Program-made: the position numbers and the translations under genes | Notes under the pieces: model-generated | The model's database searches: none | Told to the model about the DNA's origin: nothing | The model's input: the letters and a program-made list of their open reading frames with translations, nothing else | DNA from: Pseudomonadota bacterium | GTDB taxonomy: Bacteria > Desulfobacterota > Desulfobulbia > Desulfobulbales > JAHJIY01 | Length of the DNA stretch: 35,272 bases | Direction: 5' to 3' | Assembly (NCBI GenBank): GCA_018823175.1 | Contig: JAHJIY010000079.1 | Location: 1-35,272, forward strand | Part shown: piece after piece, positions 1 to 7,634 of the stretch | How the letters are laid out: every line of letters begins with the position of its first letter | Position numbering within the stretch: position 1 is the first letter of the stretch

Positions 1-40
1 ATTCAACCGTGATACCACTTGCCTGTGGGGTCATTCCCAT
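1..40 (-). CDS. 5' end of an unidentified gene, cut by the left edge
   Basis: On the minus strand a strong Shine-Dalgarno sequence (AAAGGAGG) lies seven bases before an ATG, and the frame reads MGMTPQASGITVE before it leaves the window. Thirteen residues are too few to recognise a family. It is divergent from the MogA/MoaB-like gene, about 60 bp apart, so the two may share a promoter region. The start call rests on the ribosome binding site alone. Confidence 0.4.
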   Translation of the reverse strand, partial: MGMTPQASGITVE

Positions 41-101
41 ATTGCCCTCCTTTGTGGATTTTGTTTCTGGCGAAACATAAAATACCATACTGGAGGGCAA
101 T
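41..101. repeat. Inverted repeat carrying the ribosome binding sites of two divergent genes
   Basis: ATTGCCCTCC at 41-50 is the exact reverse complement of GGAGGGCAAT at 92-101. Each arm is the ribosome binding site of one of the divergent genes (ATG at 40 on the minus strand, TTG at 101 on the plus strand). The mirrored leader could be a small duplicated inversion or coincidental purine-rich leaders. In single-stranded form the arms would pair and hide both sites. Confidence 0.5.
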
Positions 102-550
102 TGTTTTTAACCCTTAGGTCTCCTATTTTCTACGCTACCAAAAAATTATTGATCGCCAACGGCTTCGAGGTGGTGGCCGAAAAGATCGTACCGGACCAAA
201 CAGAAGAAATAACTGCGACAATCATTGACTGGACAGACAACATCAAGATCGATCTGGTCCTGACCACCGGCGGCACTGGGGTCAGTCCCGCCGATGTAAC
301 TCCGGAGGCAACCAGATCTTTACTCGACCGTGAAATTCCCGGGATCGGTGAGGCCATGCGTCTGGCCAGTCTCGCCAAGACAAAAAACGCGATTCTCTCC
401 AGAGGAATCGCGGGCATCCGAAACAAAAGCCTGATCATCAACCTGCCGGGCAGTGAGAAAGCGGCCCGGGAAAATATTGAAGCCGTTCTTGAGGCTATCC
501 CCCACGCCATTTACAAGATCAAGGGCGGCATGGATGATTGCGGCAGCTGA
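101..550 (+). CDS. MogA/MoaB-family molybdenum cofactor protein, N-terminally truncated
   Basis: The 149-residue product carries the MoaB/MogA (molybdopterin adenylyltransferase) fold signature. There is a TTGGTG loop at residues 55-60, followed by SPADVTPEAT, then EIPGIGEAMR, a TKNAILSRG segment and an INLPGS motif near residue 115. Family members activate molybdopterin by adenylylation before metal insertion. Full-length members are about 160-170 residues and begin with a strand and a conserved SDKG segment. Here about 20 residues are missing and replaced by MFLTLRSPI. No reading frame in the 100 bases upstream restores the missing part. The only start with a ribosome binding site is TTG, with GGAGGG just three bases before it, which is poor spacing. 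The gene may be non-functional or rearranged. It converges on purM. Confidence 0.75.
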   Translation: MFLTLRSPIFYATKKLLIANGFEVVAEKIVPDQTEEITATIIDWTDNIKIDLVLTTGGTGVSPADVTPEATRSLLDREIPGIGEAMRLASLAKTKNAILSRGIAGIRNKSLIINLPGSEKAARENIEAVLEAIPHAIYKIKGGMDDCGS

Positions 551-594
551 ATTTCTTTAAATTATTTTGCGCTGAAACCCTCTGGCTGCAACAA

Positions 595-1659
595 TCAGAA
601 GTTGCCATCACAATCAATCGCCACCGGCGAAGCGTCTTTTTCCCGGCGGCCTACTTCCCCGATCACAAAGGAAGTCTCGCCCAAAGCGGCAAGTTGAAAA
701 GAAATATCTTCCGCCTGTTTCGGATCCACAAAAATAACCATCCCGATTCCACAGTTGAACGTTCTGAACATCTCGGCCGGAGTCACATTACCTTTTTTCT
801 GTAGAAAACTGAAAATCGGTGGTACGGCCCACGAACCATTATTGATTATCGCCTGACAGCCATGCGGCAAGATCCGCGGAATATTATCGGTGAACCCGCC
901 GCCGGTGATATGGACCAGGCCCTTGATCTTGAAATTCTTGATCAGATTCAGCAGCGGCTCAGTATAAATTCGGGTCGGCTTCAACAGTTCTTCCCCGATG
1001 GAACAGCTCAGCTCATCAACATGGTCATCAATTTTAAGACCAAGCTCGTCAAAACAAATCTTGCGGACCAGGGAATAACCATTGCTGTGAATACCGCTGG
1101 AGGCCAGACCAATAATCTTGTCCCCTTCCCTGATCTCGGATCCGTCGATAATATCATCCCGCTCAACGATCCCGACCACAAATCCGGCGAGATCGTAATC
1201 TCCTTCCCGGTATAATCCAGGCATCTCCGCCGTCTCGCCTCCGATCAACGAGCACTTTGCGATCTCGCAGCCCTTGGCAATCCCCCGGACCACGTCGGTG
1301 GCGACATCAAGATCAAGCTTGCCGATCGAAAAATAATCAAGAAAGAAAAGAGGACGAGCGCCACTCACCACGACATCGTTCACACACATGGCAACCAGAT
1401 CAATCCCAATAGTATCATGCCGGTTGCACATGGTAGCGATATTGAGCTTGGTTCCCACCCCATCGGTTGATGACACCAGCACCGGATCCTTGTAACGATC
1501 ATCACCCAAGGCAAAAAGACCGCCGAACCCGCCAATTTCGGTCAACACACCCCTTCTGAAAGTTGCGGCGACAAGTGGTTTAATATTGTCGATAAATTTG
1601 TTGCCCTGGTCGATATCGACGCCCGCTTCCGCATACCTGGATTTTTTTTGATCTGTCAT
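595..1659 (-). CDS. purM: Phosphoribosylformylglycinamidine cyclo-ligase (AIR synthetase)
   Basis: PurM catalyses ATP-dependent ring closure of FGAM to aminoimidazole ribonucleotide, step five of de novo purine synthesis, in the cytoplasm. The 354-residue length fits the family (about 345). Diagnostic segments include SRYAEAGVDID near the N-terminus, the DGVGTKL motif at about residues 66-72, IGGETAEMPGLY in the middle and the glycine-rich ITGGGFTDNIPRIL stretch in the C-terminal half. The frame is intact. It converges with the MogA-like gene with a 44 bp gap and no clear terminator. No other purine gene is nearby, so it is probably transcribed alone. The ATG is preceded only by a weak GGATG-type site. 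Confidence 0.97.
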   Translation of the reverse strand: MTDQKKSRYAEAGVDIDQGNKFIDNIKPLVAATFRRGVLTEIGGFGGLFALGDDRYKDPVLVSSTDGVGTKLNIATMCNRHDTIGIDLVAMCVNDVVVSGARPLFFLDYFSIGKLDLDVATDVVRGIAKGCEIAKCSLIGGETAEMPGLYREGDYDLAGFVVGIVERDDIIDGSEIREGDKIIGLASSGIHSNGYSLVRKICFDELGLKIDDHVDELSCSIGEELLKPTRIYTEPLLNLIKNFKIKGLVHITGGGFTDNIPRILPHGCQAIINNGSWAVPPIFSFLQKKGNVTPAEMFRTFNCGIGMVIFVDPKQAEDISFQLAALGETSFVIGEVGRREKDASPVAIDCDGNF

Positions 1660-1996
1660 AGAATTTTTTCACATCCGATTTAGTAGTCTTGCTAAAATGA
1701 TATACAAGAAGATGATAATCTGCCAGGTGACCAAAATGCAAATTATTACGAGGCAGTGAAATGAATTTACAAACAGAAACACATACCGAATAAGCCGATT
1801 TTCATACTGTTCAACGATCAAAAAGTCAATGACTTTCAACTGGCAGCCACGAGATAAAAGTCGGTTGGAAAAGTAAAATCCCCCTTCCCACTTGCCATTT
1901 AACCCTGAAAGACTTATCAGTAATAGCTGATTTATTTTTAATACTAAAGACAACAGGTTATTCTTTACCTGTTAAGAAAATTTCAGGAGTAACAAC
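1660..1996. other. Intergenic region between divergent purM and zinc-ribbon gene
   Basis: This AT-rich stretch should hold the promoters of both divergent genes. A 94-codon minus-strand frame within it has an unnatural hydrophobic composition, no ribosome binding site and no family resemblance, so it is not called. No convincing -35/-10 pair or riboswitch-like structure is visible ahead of purM. Confidence 0.4.
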
Positions 1997-2653
1997 ATGG
2001 CTTTATCTGAACAATGCCTCAAGATAGCGGCGGAGGAACATTTTTGCCCCCATTGCAAGAAACGACTTTCCTGCTGCAACACTCCTCCCTTCCACGTGGG
2101 AGACGGCCTGGGCTGGGGCACGGAAGTGTTTTTTGTCTGCCTTAACGATGACTGCCCGCTTTTCGCCAACAGTTGGGAACAATTCGAATTACAATACGGC
2201 CACAGCGCCTCATGCCGCTATATGAAGCTGCCCAACGAGGAAAAAGGTGGACCGATGATGGTCGGCAGCAAAGATGCCTTTACCGGCAGCATCATTGACC
2301 CGACTTGCCAGACGGACCAGAACGGACGCTACTGCAAAGAAAAATCAGCCTTGCTTCTGTTGGACACCTGCGTGAAAGAAAAAAACCTGGAACCGGTCCT
2401 CTTTTTCATCCTGGACGAAGAGGCTAATCTTGAACAACGCCACAGGGCCTGCGATCTGTTGGCCGAATTAAACGACCTCGCCTGCATTGATCCGATCAGA
2501 AACCACGAATTCAAACACACCGAAATCGGTCAATATGCCAATATCGCGATCGGCAAGATACTCAAAGCGCACCATAGCAAGGAATGTCCATACTGCGCCG
2601 AGATAATCAAGGCCCAGGCAAAAATATGTTTGCACTGCAGTAAAGAAGTATAG
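1997..2653 (+). CDS. Hypothetical protein with N- and C-terminal zinc ribbons
   Basis: This is a 218-residue soluble protein of unknown function. The N-terminal part has CPHC at residues 17-20, CC at 26-27 and a further pair at C48 and C53, consistent with a zinc ribbon. The C-terminal tail has CPYC at 197-200 and CLHC at 211-214, a typical double-CxxC ribbon. Between them, residues about 110-190 are helical and alternate charged and leucine-rich segments, possibly HEAT-like. Start: AGGAG lies eight bases before ATG. It stands alone upstream of tRNA-His. The zinc ribbons suggest a nucleic-acid or protein-binding scaffold, but nothing more specific can be said. Confidence 0.75.
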   Translation: MALSEQCLKIAAEEHFCPHCKKRLSCCNTPPFHVGDGLGWGTEVFFVCLNDDCPLFANSWEQFELQYGHSASCRYMKLPNEEKGGPMMVGSKDAFTGSIIDPTCQTDQNGRYCKEKSALLLLDTCVKEKNLEPVLFFILDEEANLEQRHRACDLLAELNDLACIDPIRNHEFKHTEIGQYANIAIGKILKAHHSKECPYCAEIIKAQAKICLHCSKEV

Positions 2654-2716
2654 TTGCATCTCCGTAAAATTAGCCTTGCTAAATCAACGGCAATTTATTA
2701 AATAACAACCCTTCAT

Positions 2717-2794
2717 GGTGGGTGTAGCTCAGCTGGTGGCAGCACCTGGTTGTGGCCCAGGAGGTCGTGGGTTCAAGTCCCATCACTCACCCCA
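2717..2794 (+). tRNA. tRNA-His (anticodon GTG)
   Basis: The cloverleaf folds fully. The seven-base acceptor arms are GTGGGTG and CACTCAC (one G-U pair), the anticodon stem is CCTGG/CCAGG with loop TTGTGGC, and the T arm is GTGGG-TTCAAGT-CCCAT. The extra G at 2717 (G-1) opposite discriminator C at 2791 is the identity feature of histidine tRNAs. CCA is encoded at 2792-2794. Confidence 0.97.
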
Positions 2795-2804
2795 TGAAAA
2801 ATTC

Positions 2805-2850
2805 AAGGGTTTCGAGGTGTTACCTCGGAACCCTTTTTTTTATTTTTTTT
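2805..2850 (+). terminator. Rho-independent terminator after tRNA-His
   Basis: A 14-base stem (2805-2818 with 2822-2835, one mismatch, loop GTT) is followed by a long T run. Read on the minus strand, the same stem is followed by a shorter T5 run (GAATTTTTC), so it may also stop the leftward operon that begins with the ankyrin lipoprotein. Confidence 0.9.
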
Positions 2851-2874
2851 CCAGTCCATCTTTTTCTCACAAAC

Positions 2875-3093
2875 TTACACATCAACCCGGATGTTCCACT
2901 TTCCGCTCTTCCCAGTAGTAACCATCTCTTCCGCATTCAGAGTTACCGGCATGCCTTCCTTACCATCAGGAAGAAAGAGAAACAGGAGATCGCGCCCCAT
3001 CAATTCTTTAATTAAATAGCTATCCCAAGAACTCTTGGACCCTTTTTTCAAATTATTCCCGTAGGAGAAAGCGTGATCAACCAAGCGAACCAT
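2875..3093 (-). CDS. Small hypothetical protein
   Basis: This 72-codon frame lies 32 bp downstream of the glutaredoxin gene on the same strand and could be the last gene of that operon. The product is soluble with a plausible mix of residues and a C-terminal GKWNIRVDV strand. The ribosome binding site is weak (AGGTAA, about 17 bases before ATG). No family is recognised. It could also be a chance frame in an AT-rich spacer. Confidence 0.35.
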   Translation of the reverse strand: MVRLVDHAFSYGNNLKKGSKSSWDSYLIKELMGRDLLFLFLPDGKEGMPVTLNAEEMVTTGKSGKWNIRVDV

Positions 3094-3125
3094 ATTAATT
3101 CATTAGATTTACCTGCCGACCACCA

Positions 3126-3740
3126 TCACAACTCTCTTATAATTTCCGCTATTTTTTTCTCATTAAAACTGCCAACTCTTTGGGCACCTATATAAATTAA
3201 CGGATAGCCTGATGCTTCTAAATATTTATAACGTCTATTGGCTTCAGAATCTTTCTCCACATCCCAATCAACGTAGTCAATCCCCATCTCGTTAAAACCT
3301 TTTCTTGCTTTCGCACAATATCCGCACCAACTCGTACCGTACATTACGATTTTAGGGGAACCATCGCTGTTGTAATGATGCTCATAAATCATTTTTTCCT
3401 GGGGCCCGAATACGGAATCTCCCTCGATGGCATAAAGTAACTCATTAAATCTTTTTTTATGATATCCCTGACTGACGTTTGAGCCGACCAGCAACACCGG
3501 CACAGCATTTGTGTTGGAGAATCGCCTGAACTTTTCATAATTCTTTTCACTGGCTCCGATATCCAGCAATTCAAAAGGAATATTCTTTTCCTTCAAGTGG
3601 CTAACCCCTTTCTCGCACAGTTCTCCACAATCCTTATGAACAAACAATACAACTTTGGGCGCACCAGAAAAATCAACAAGATCAGGATAAAAATAATATA
3701 TGCCGCCGGCGAGAATTAATAATATTAACAAATTTTTCAT
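3126..3740 (-). CDS. Membrane-anchored tandem glutaredoxin/thioredoxin-like protein
   Basis: The 204-residue product begins with a hydrophobic segment (residues 3-18) that acts as signal anchor or uncleaved signal, so the rest should face the periplasm. Two glutaredoxin-like domains follow. The first (about 28-110) has a CGELC (CX3C) site at 38-42 instead of the usual CXXC, and an AVPVLLVG cis-proline segment. The second (about 128-204) has a classic TSWCGYC site with cysteines at 139 and 142 and a GYPLIYIG cis-proline loop. A role in thiol-disulfide exchange is inferred. Start: GAGGATAAA before ATG. It follows the ankyrin lipoprotein gene by 15 bp, so the two are co-transcribed. Confidence 0.8.
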   Translation of the reverse strand: MKNLLILLILAGGIYYFYPDLVDFSGAPKVVLFVHKDCGELCEKGVSHLKEKNIPFELLDIGASEKNYEKFRRFSNTNAVPVLLVGSNVSQGYHKKRFNELLYAIEGDSVFGPQEKMIYEHHYNSDGSPKIVMYGTSWCGYCAKARKGFNEMGIDYVDWDVEKDSEANRRYKYLEASGYPLIYIGAQRVGSFNEKKIAEIIREL

Positions 3741-3755
3741 TTTATCCTCATGAAG

Positions 3756-5228
3756 CTATGGTTTTTGAGGTAGAGCCTCAATAACTTTGATGATGGTAGT
3801 CAACCCCTTTTCTTTAGCGTAATCAAGGGGCGTTGAACCCTGCACATTTATCACGAGGGGATCTGCTTTCGCTTCCAGAAGAACCAGGGCTACACTAGTT
3901 TGACCACTATATACAGCCACATGTAAGGGCGTCCATTGATCATGAGAACTGGTCGTATGAACATCCACCCCTTTCGCAATAAGCATTTTAACTATCTCGA
4001 TATGACCTTTTTCGGCGGCTAAGTGGAGCGGTGTACGAGTGCCGTAATTCTGTGCATTTATATCTGCACCGTTCTCGAGAAGAATTGCTGCAATTTTGGT
4101 GTAGCCTTTATGGGAAGCGACAAGCAGCGGAGTCCATTCTTTGGTTGGGTTGGATGTATTTTCCCCCGCTATGCCACGCACGTCAACATCTGCGCCTTGA
4201 CGCACTAAGTCACGGACTAGCTCCGTCTGACCATTCTCCACGGCCTCGAATAGCATTTCGTCAAGCAACAATTGATCATTATTTATCATAGTGAGCTTTT
4301 GACGAGTGATAACAGGTTCGGGCAATCGTTCCATATTTTTACCCATAAGCATCTTGACTTGATCATTGTTGGGAATCATGGCTGAAGCCACAGAGAAAAC
4401 CACCCCTTTTTCAACTGAAATAATCCTAGCATTAATCTTGATGCTTGATCCTAAATCGGCTGTGGTGCCTGTAGCAATAAAATCGACACCCAATAACGAA
4501 CCAACCTTTATCACCGTCTCTTCATCAATAATTCCGCTCATACTTAATTGTTGCTCTTGCAAGATTTTCTCAATAAGGCGACGCTCTACGACTTGAAACG
4601 AGCCAGAGGCAAACAATTTCGTGGTCAATTCCTCAGCCAAAAATTTTCCTAAACCAGAAACGTTACCATTTAGGTCAGTAAATTCTATCACGGCAAGCCT
4701 TGATCTTTTCTGCTGTGATAAACTGGCGGATATATTTCGGACTAATTGATCTAACTGAGTTTCCAGGAAACTATCTTGAGCTGTCGGAGGTGACGGCTTT
4801 ACTATCTGTGATGGCTGAGTCGTGGAACCAGCAGCCGACAGTTCTGCCGGGGCTGGATTTAAAATTTCAAACTTTTCCCAACCAGAACTGTAGGAGCCAC
4901 CTTTTGATAAATCATTACAATTAACTCCTATCTTATAATCCCCTGCCGCAAGACCTTGAGGTATTTTGACCTTAATGATTGAATTTGACCATGAAATAAC
5001 TTCTAAATCATTCGGCGTGCCTTTATTAATTCTAGGAATTTTTTCTCCTTGGAAGTACCCCCACAGACCAAACAATTCAATGATATCTCCGGGGAAACCA
5101 ACGTTTTTGCTGATGGATTTCAGGGAAATACCACATGGTTCAAAGCTTTTTCTTTCCTCTTTCATTTTAACTGTGGAACAACTTGATAAAATTAATCCAA
5201 CAAATATTAAATACATCAATCTTTTCAT
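3756..5228 (-). CDS. Lipoprotein with IPT-like, FlgO/CsgG-like and ankyrin repeat domains
   Basis: The 490-residue product has a lipoprotein signal peptide (LILSSC, lipidated Cys17). Residues about 30-130 resemble an IPT/TIG immunoglobulin-like domain (PGDIIELFG and strands up to WEKFEIL). Residues about 175-300 resemble the FlgO/CsgG family of outer-membrane-associated proteins: RLAVIEFTDLNG, then FQVVERRLIEKILQEQ, then GSLLGVDFIATGT. Residues about 325-485 are at least four ankyrin repeats (TPLLVASHKGYTKIAAILLE, TPLHLAAEKGHIEIVKMLIA and so on). It is therefore probably periplasmic and lipid-anchored, offering an ankyrin protein-binding face. AGGGA lies nine bases before ATG. The gene is AT-richer than its surroundings, which suggests transfer. 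The domain combination is unusual. Confidence 0.8.
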   Translation of the reverse strand: MKRLMYLIFVGLILSSCSTVKMKEERKSFEPCGISLKSISKNVGFPGDIIELFGLWGYFQGEKIPRINKGTPNDLEVISWSNSIIKVKIPQGLAAGDYKIGVNCNDLSKGGSYSSGWEKFEILNPAPAELSAAGSTTQPSQIVKPSPPTAQDSFLETQLDQLVRNISASLSQQKRSRLAVIEFTDLNGNVSGLGKFLAEELTTKLFASGSFQVVERRLIEKILQEQQLSMSGIIDEETVIKVGSLLGVDFIATGTTADLGSSIKINARIISVEKGVVFSVASAMIPNNDQVKMLMGKNMERLPEPVITRQKLTMINNDQLLLDEMLFEAVENGQTELVRDLVRQGADVDVRGIAGENTSNPTKEWTPLLVASHKGYTKIAAILLENGADINAQNYGTRTPLHLAAEKGHIEIVKMLIAKGVDVHTTSSHDQWTPLHVAVYSGQTSVALVLLEAKADPLVINVQGSTPLDYAKEKGLTTIIKVIEALPQKP

Positions 5229-5609
5229 ATTAATAATCCCTGATTGGCTACCTTAAAAGGGAGCAAATCCTCTTTTGCTTTTGTCGACAAACCTGACCCG
5301 ATAAACGCAACTGCTACTTCGTTATTAACTTCATCCTACTAAGAATACAGCTTCAAACTGTCAGAGCTAATAACCTTACATCTTTTAGAAATAAACTTGA
5401 AGGGGAAAATTGGCTAGGAGTTTAGCCAGTTCAAGGAAAGACCTAAGTAGTTTCACGGTGGAGATCTTTTCTTAATAGTGGAAATGATCTGAACGCTTGT
5501 TGGATAGGATTCTGTTAGGGACAATAATTAAATAGGTATCTCTGGAATTACTAAAATTACGACTCACACCAAGCCGCACGAAGCCCCCGTAGCGGATAAA
5601 GAAAAACGT
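5229..5609. other. Gene-free AT-rich spacer
   Basis: No credible gene is seen here. It should hold the promoter of the leftward lipoprotein operon. A six-base inverted repeat (TGGCTA/TAGCCA) near 5412-5427 is the only structure noted. The left edge of the dispersed repeat lies at its end, and the region beyond is occupied by gene remnants. Confidence 0.4.
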
Positions 5610-5673
5610 GAGACTTCGAGCCACGGGAAATCTCCGTATACAATAATTTTATCATTAGATTCACTCACTAACC
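5610..5673 (+). repeat. Dispersed repeat, copy A
   Basis: This segment matches 11538-11602 over about 64 bases. Shared blocks are CGAGCCACGGG, AATCTCCGTAT and CACTCACTAACCC/CGCTCACTAACCC, with a few substitutions and one or two small gaps. Both copies have the same orientation. Read on the minus strand both stay open and encode related peptides (GLVSES, then a YGD-PWL-VS pattern). Copy A sits exactly at the broken 5' edge of a PEP-utilising-domain remnant. Confidence 0.75.
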
Positions 5674-5922
5674 CTGGATAATCTGCAATTAAATAGCGAA
5701 ATCCTGGTCGCGGGTCGTACCGATCCCGGCTGGGTTCCTCTCTATCCGGCCGTGTCCGGTATTTTGATTGAAAGAGGCAGCATCCTCTCTCATTCAGCCA
5801 TTGTGGCCAGAGAAATGGGAATCCCAACGATTGTTGGCATCCCTAATCTTATGCATACTTTAAAAGACGGCCAAAATATAACCATGGATGGCGCAACCGG
5901 AAAAGTTATCATCAATGATTAA
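5659..5922 (+). pseudogene. Remnant of a PEP-utilising enzyme mobile (phosphohistidine) domain
   Basis: The plus-strand frame, open from after the TAG at 5656 and with no start codon, reads ILVAGRTDPGWVPLYPAVSG, then GSILSHSAIVAREMGIPTIV, then a LKDGQ...MDGATGKVII ending. This is the C-terminal swivelling domain of PEP synthase, pyruvate phosphate dikinase or rifampicin-phosphotransferase-like enzymes, with the LSHSAIVAR histidine site intact. The remaining several hundred residues of such an enzyme are missing. Homology begins just where the dispersed repeat ends, so the 5' part was probably lost by a repeat-associated deletion. Confidence 0.8.
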
Positions 5923-6145
5923 AAACACCGGCAAAATTTATCCAATGAAACAACTGTGGCTTTTCATCTATTTCGCGGTCCTTATCTGGTCGGCAATTCA
6001 GCCAAAAGATTATTTCACCTGATTTCTTGAAGTATTTCCCGCGATCATCGGTCTTGCGGTGATCGCAGCGACCTACAATAAATTCCGTTTGACCACTTTG
6101 CCCTATGTTTTAATCCTGTCTTTTGATGTCTTTAATCTCGATTAA
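5915..6145 (+). pseudogene. Broken YjdF/DUF2238 membrane protein gene
   Basis: The frame starts at ATG 5915 (or ATG 5945), overlapping the end of the previous remnant. It reads MKQLWLFIYFAVLIWSAIQP, then KDYFT, a TGA at 6020-6022, FLEVFPAIIGLAVIAATYNK and FRLTTLPYVLIL. This is the start of the YjdF/DUF2238 inner-membrane family. The in-frame TGA replaces a tryptophan codon usual at that place. The gene loses homology after about 65 codons, where intact members run on to about 200 residues. The lipase gene on the other strand ends inside its tail. Confidence 0.8.
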
Positions 6146-6827
6146 AACTACCATGCTTCAGGTAATATATGACCTGATCGATAACCTCATCATTCTTCAT
6201 CATAAAAGGATGGGTGACCGGCATTTCAATGTGATCATGCATCCCTGCCAACTTTGTTCGTTCAACCGACACCTTGCCGTCATCAGTATTTGGGATCAGC
6301 GAAGATAAAATCCAGTTTATACTTCTGGTTCCGGCGATAATACCAAGATCAAAATTAGCTTTACCCAGCTGGTTGGGAATACTTAACTCCCCTGTGCCCA
6401 ACTGCATCCCGGCATCACCATTAATAAAATAAAAACCTGGAAAATTTCCCAGTTTATCTACCACTTCAGAACCCTGATTCGGCGGTCCCAGCATCACCAC
6501 ATGGTTCAAATTGGGGATCTCGTGCTTTTCCAGATATTGCCGGACCAGAATGCCACCCAAGGAGTGGGTGACAAAGTTAATTTCCTCATCCGGCGCACAC
6601 TTGGTTAACGCCGGCAGGATAGCTTTTTCAGCCAATATTTCGATTGGATAATCCCGGGAAGGATAATTTACATTAACCGTTGTATACTTTTCCTTCAAAA
6701 GTTCATCTTCCATCTTTTTCATCGAGCTATCTGAGCGCGCGAGACCATGCAGAAGGACAACGCAGGCAGAATACGCATGTGTCGGAAATAACAGCAGAAA
6801 GATTATTATGGTAAGTTTCAATTTCAT
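6132..6827 (-). CDS. Exported alpha/beta-hydrolase (lipase-like)
   Basis: The 231-residue product has a signal peptide (about residues 1-20, ending HAYS) and a compact alpha/beta-hydrolase domain. The oxyanion strand VVLLHGLARS is at 23-32 and the nucleophile elbow THSLGG has Ser89. A candidate Asp lies at 182-183 and the catalytic His is likely His206 in VTHPFM. The segment LGPPNQGSEVVD is typical of bacterial lipases and PGAP1-like esterases. A periplasmic esterase acting on acyl lipids is inferred. It is the third gene of the leftward lipid operon, 18 bp after the ceramidase-like gene. AGGG lies about nine bases before ATG. It has no cognate foldase gene nearby. Confidence 0.85.
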   Translation of the reverse strand: MKLKLTIIIFLLLFPTHAYSACVVLLHGLARSDSSMKKMEDELLKEKYTTVNVNYPSRDYPIEILAEKAILPALTKCAPDEEINFVTHSLGGILVRQYLEKHEIPNLNHVVMLGPPNQGSEVVDKLGNFPGFYFINGDAGMQLGTGELSIPNQLGKANFDLGIIAGTRSINWILSSLIPNTDDGKVSVERTKLAGMHDHIEMPVTHPFMMKNDEVIDQVIYYLKHGSFNRD

Positions 6828-6845
6828 AAGATTAGCCCTAGTTTA

Positions 6846-7634
6846 TTAAGGAAATATTTTCGTGGCATTATTCAAAACTTTCAACAGCCAATATCCTCCT
6901 GCGGCAGCGGCAAAATGTTTAAGGGTATGCCCACTGACCAGATTACCGAAGTCATAAATCCCTAGATCAAAATGTTCAAAAACCTTTGCCGCGAGGTAAA
7001 ACAATAGGAATATCAACATGTCGATCCGGGTAAAACGTTCGGACTTAAGCAGAAAAATCGTCACAGGAAATATCAAGATAGGAAGAAACTGAACAAGGAT
7101 ATAGGGACGAAGGTCTCCGTAACCCAGATTTTCAGTGATTGCCCAATAAAAAACACTACAAACACCAAGAAAAAGTAACGGTGCCAACAATTTTTTTCCC
7201 CATTCCCGGTTAAGATATTCCTGAACAATCATGGAGCTAAAGGCCATAAAGGCAATAGTCATCGGTATTCTGTCCGAGACAAGAGTCTCATTATCTGGTG
7301 CCAGATGGTAATAGGCGGAACCAAAACCGGTAAGAAATATCCCCATAAAAAAAGTAAACTCAGCCTGATTAAACAGGCTCACTTTTTTTCTGCCTGCTCT
7401 TTGGCATCGAACTATCCCCAGGAACCCGACAAGAATAAATGGAAGATTTGATATAAAATTCCAAAAATTGGAAACTCCGAACATCTTCCTGAAATCAACA
7501 AAATCGTGATAACTCGTATCCTGGGCAATTGGATCCAGATTCATGATGATTAATGATATAGAGAACGCCAAACCCAAAATAAACCAGAATCGCCATTTGC
7601 CGTCATAGTCTACAATCAGCTGACAATCCATCAA
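6846..7634 (-). CDS. Ceramidase/CREST-superfamily-like membrane protein
   Basis: The 262-residue product has about seven hydrophobic helices. The order of motifs matches the alkaline ceramidase/CREST hydrolase superfamily: an early acidic/asparagine segment (FWNFISNLPF), then GSAYYHLAPD with NETLVSDRIPM, and a late GHTLKHFAAAAG helix supplying two histidines. In characterised members a Ser, an Asp and three His residues coordinate zinc and hydrolyse an amide or act on a lipid. The bacterial substrate is unknown. The start ATG overlaps the stop of the giant acyltransferase/ligase gene by four bases (ATGA), which indicates translational coupling and a shared lipid-related role. Confidence 0.75.
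   Translation of the reverse strand: MMDCQLIVDYDGKWRFWFILGLAFSISLIIMNLDPIAQDTSYHDFVDFRKMFGVSNFWNFISNLPFILVGFLGIVRCQRAGRKKVSLFNQAEFTFFMGIFLTGFGSAYYHLAPDNETLVSDRIPMTIAFMAFSSMIVQEYLNREWGKKLLAPLLFLGVCSVFYWAITENLGYGDLRPYILVQFLPILIFPVTIFLLKSERFTRIDMLIFLLFYLAAKVFEHFDLGIYDFGNLVSGHTLKHFAAAAGGYWLLKVLNNATKIFP

Noticed and set aside
1669..1953. 94-codon minus-strand frame upstream of purM
   Set aside because: No binding site, unnatural composition, and it occupies the spacer expected to hold divergent promoters.
2715..3015. Plus-strand frames starting in or near tRNA-His
   Set aside because: They read through the tRNA and its terminator. No coding signal remains once these are removed.
5564..5827. 87-codon minus-strand frame over the repeat and PEP remnant
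   Set aside because: Half is repeat sequence and half is the antisense of the PEP-domain remnant. Its likeness to the aas N-terminus is due to the shared repeat, not to a gene.
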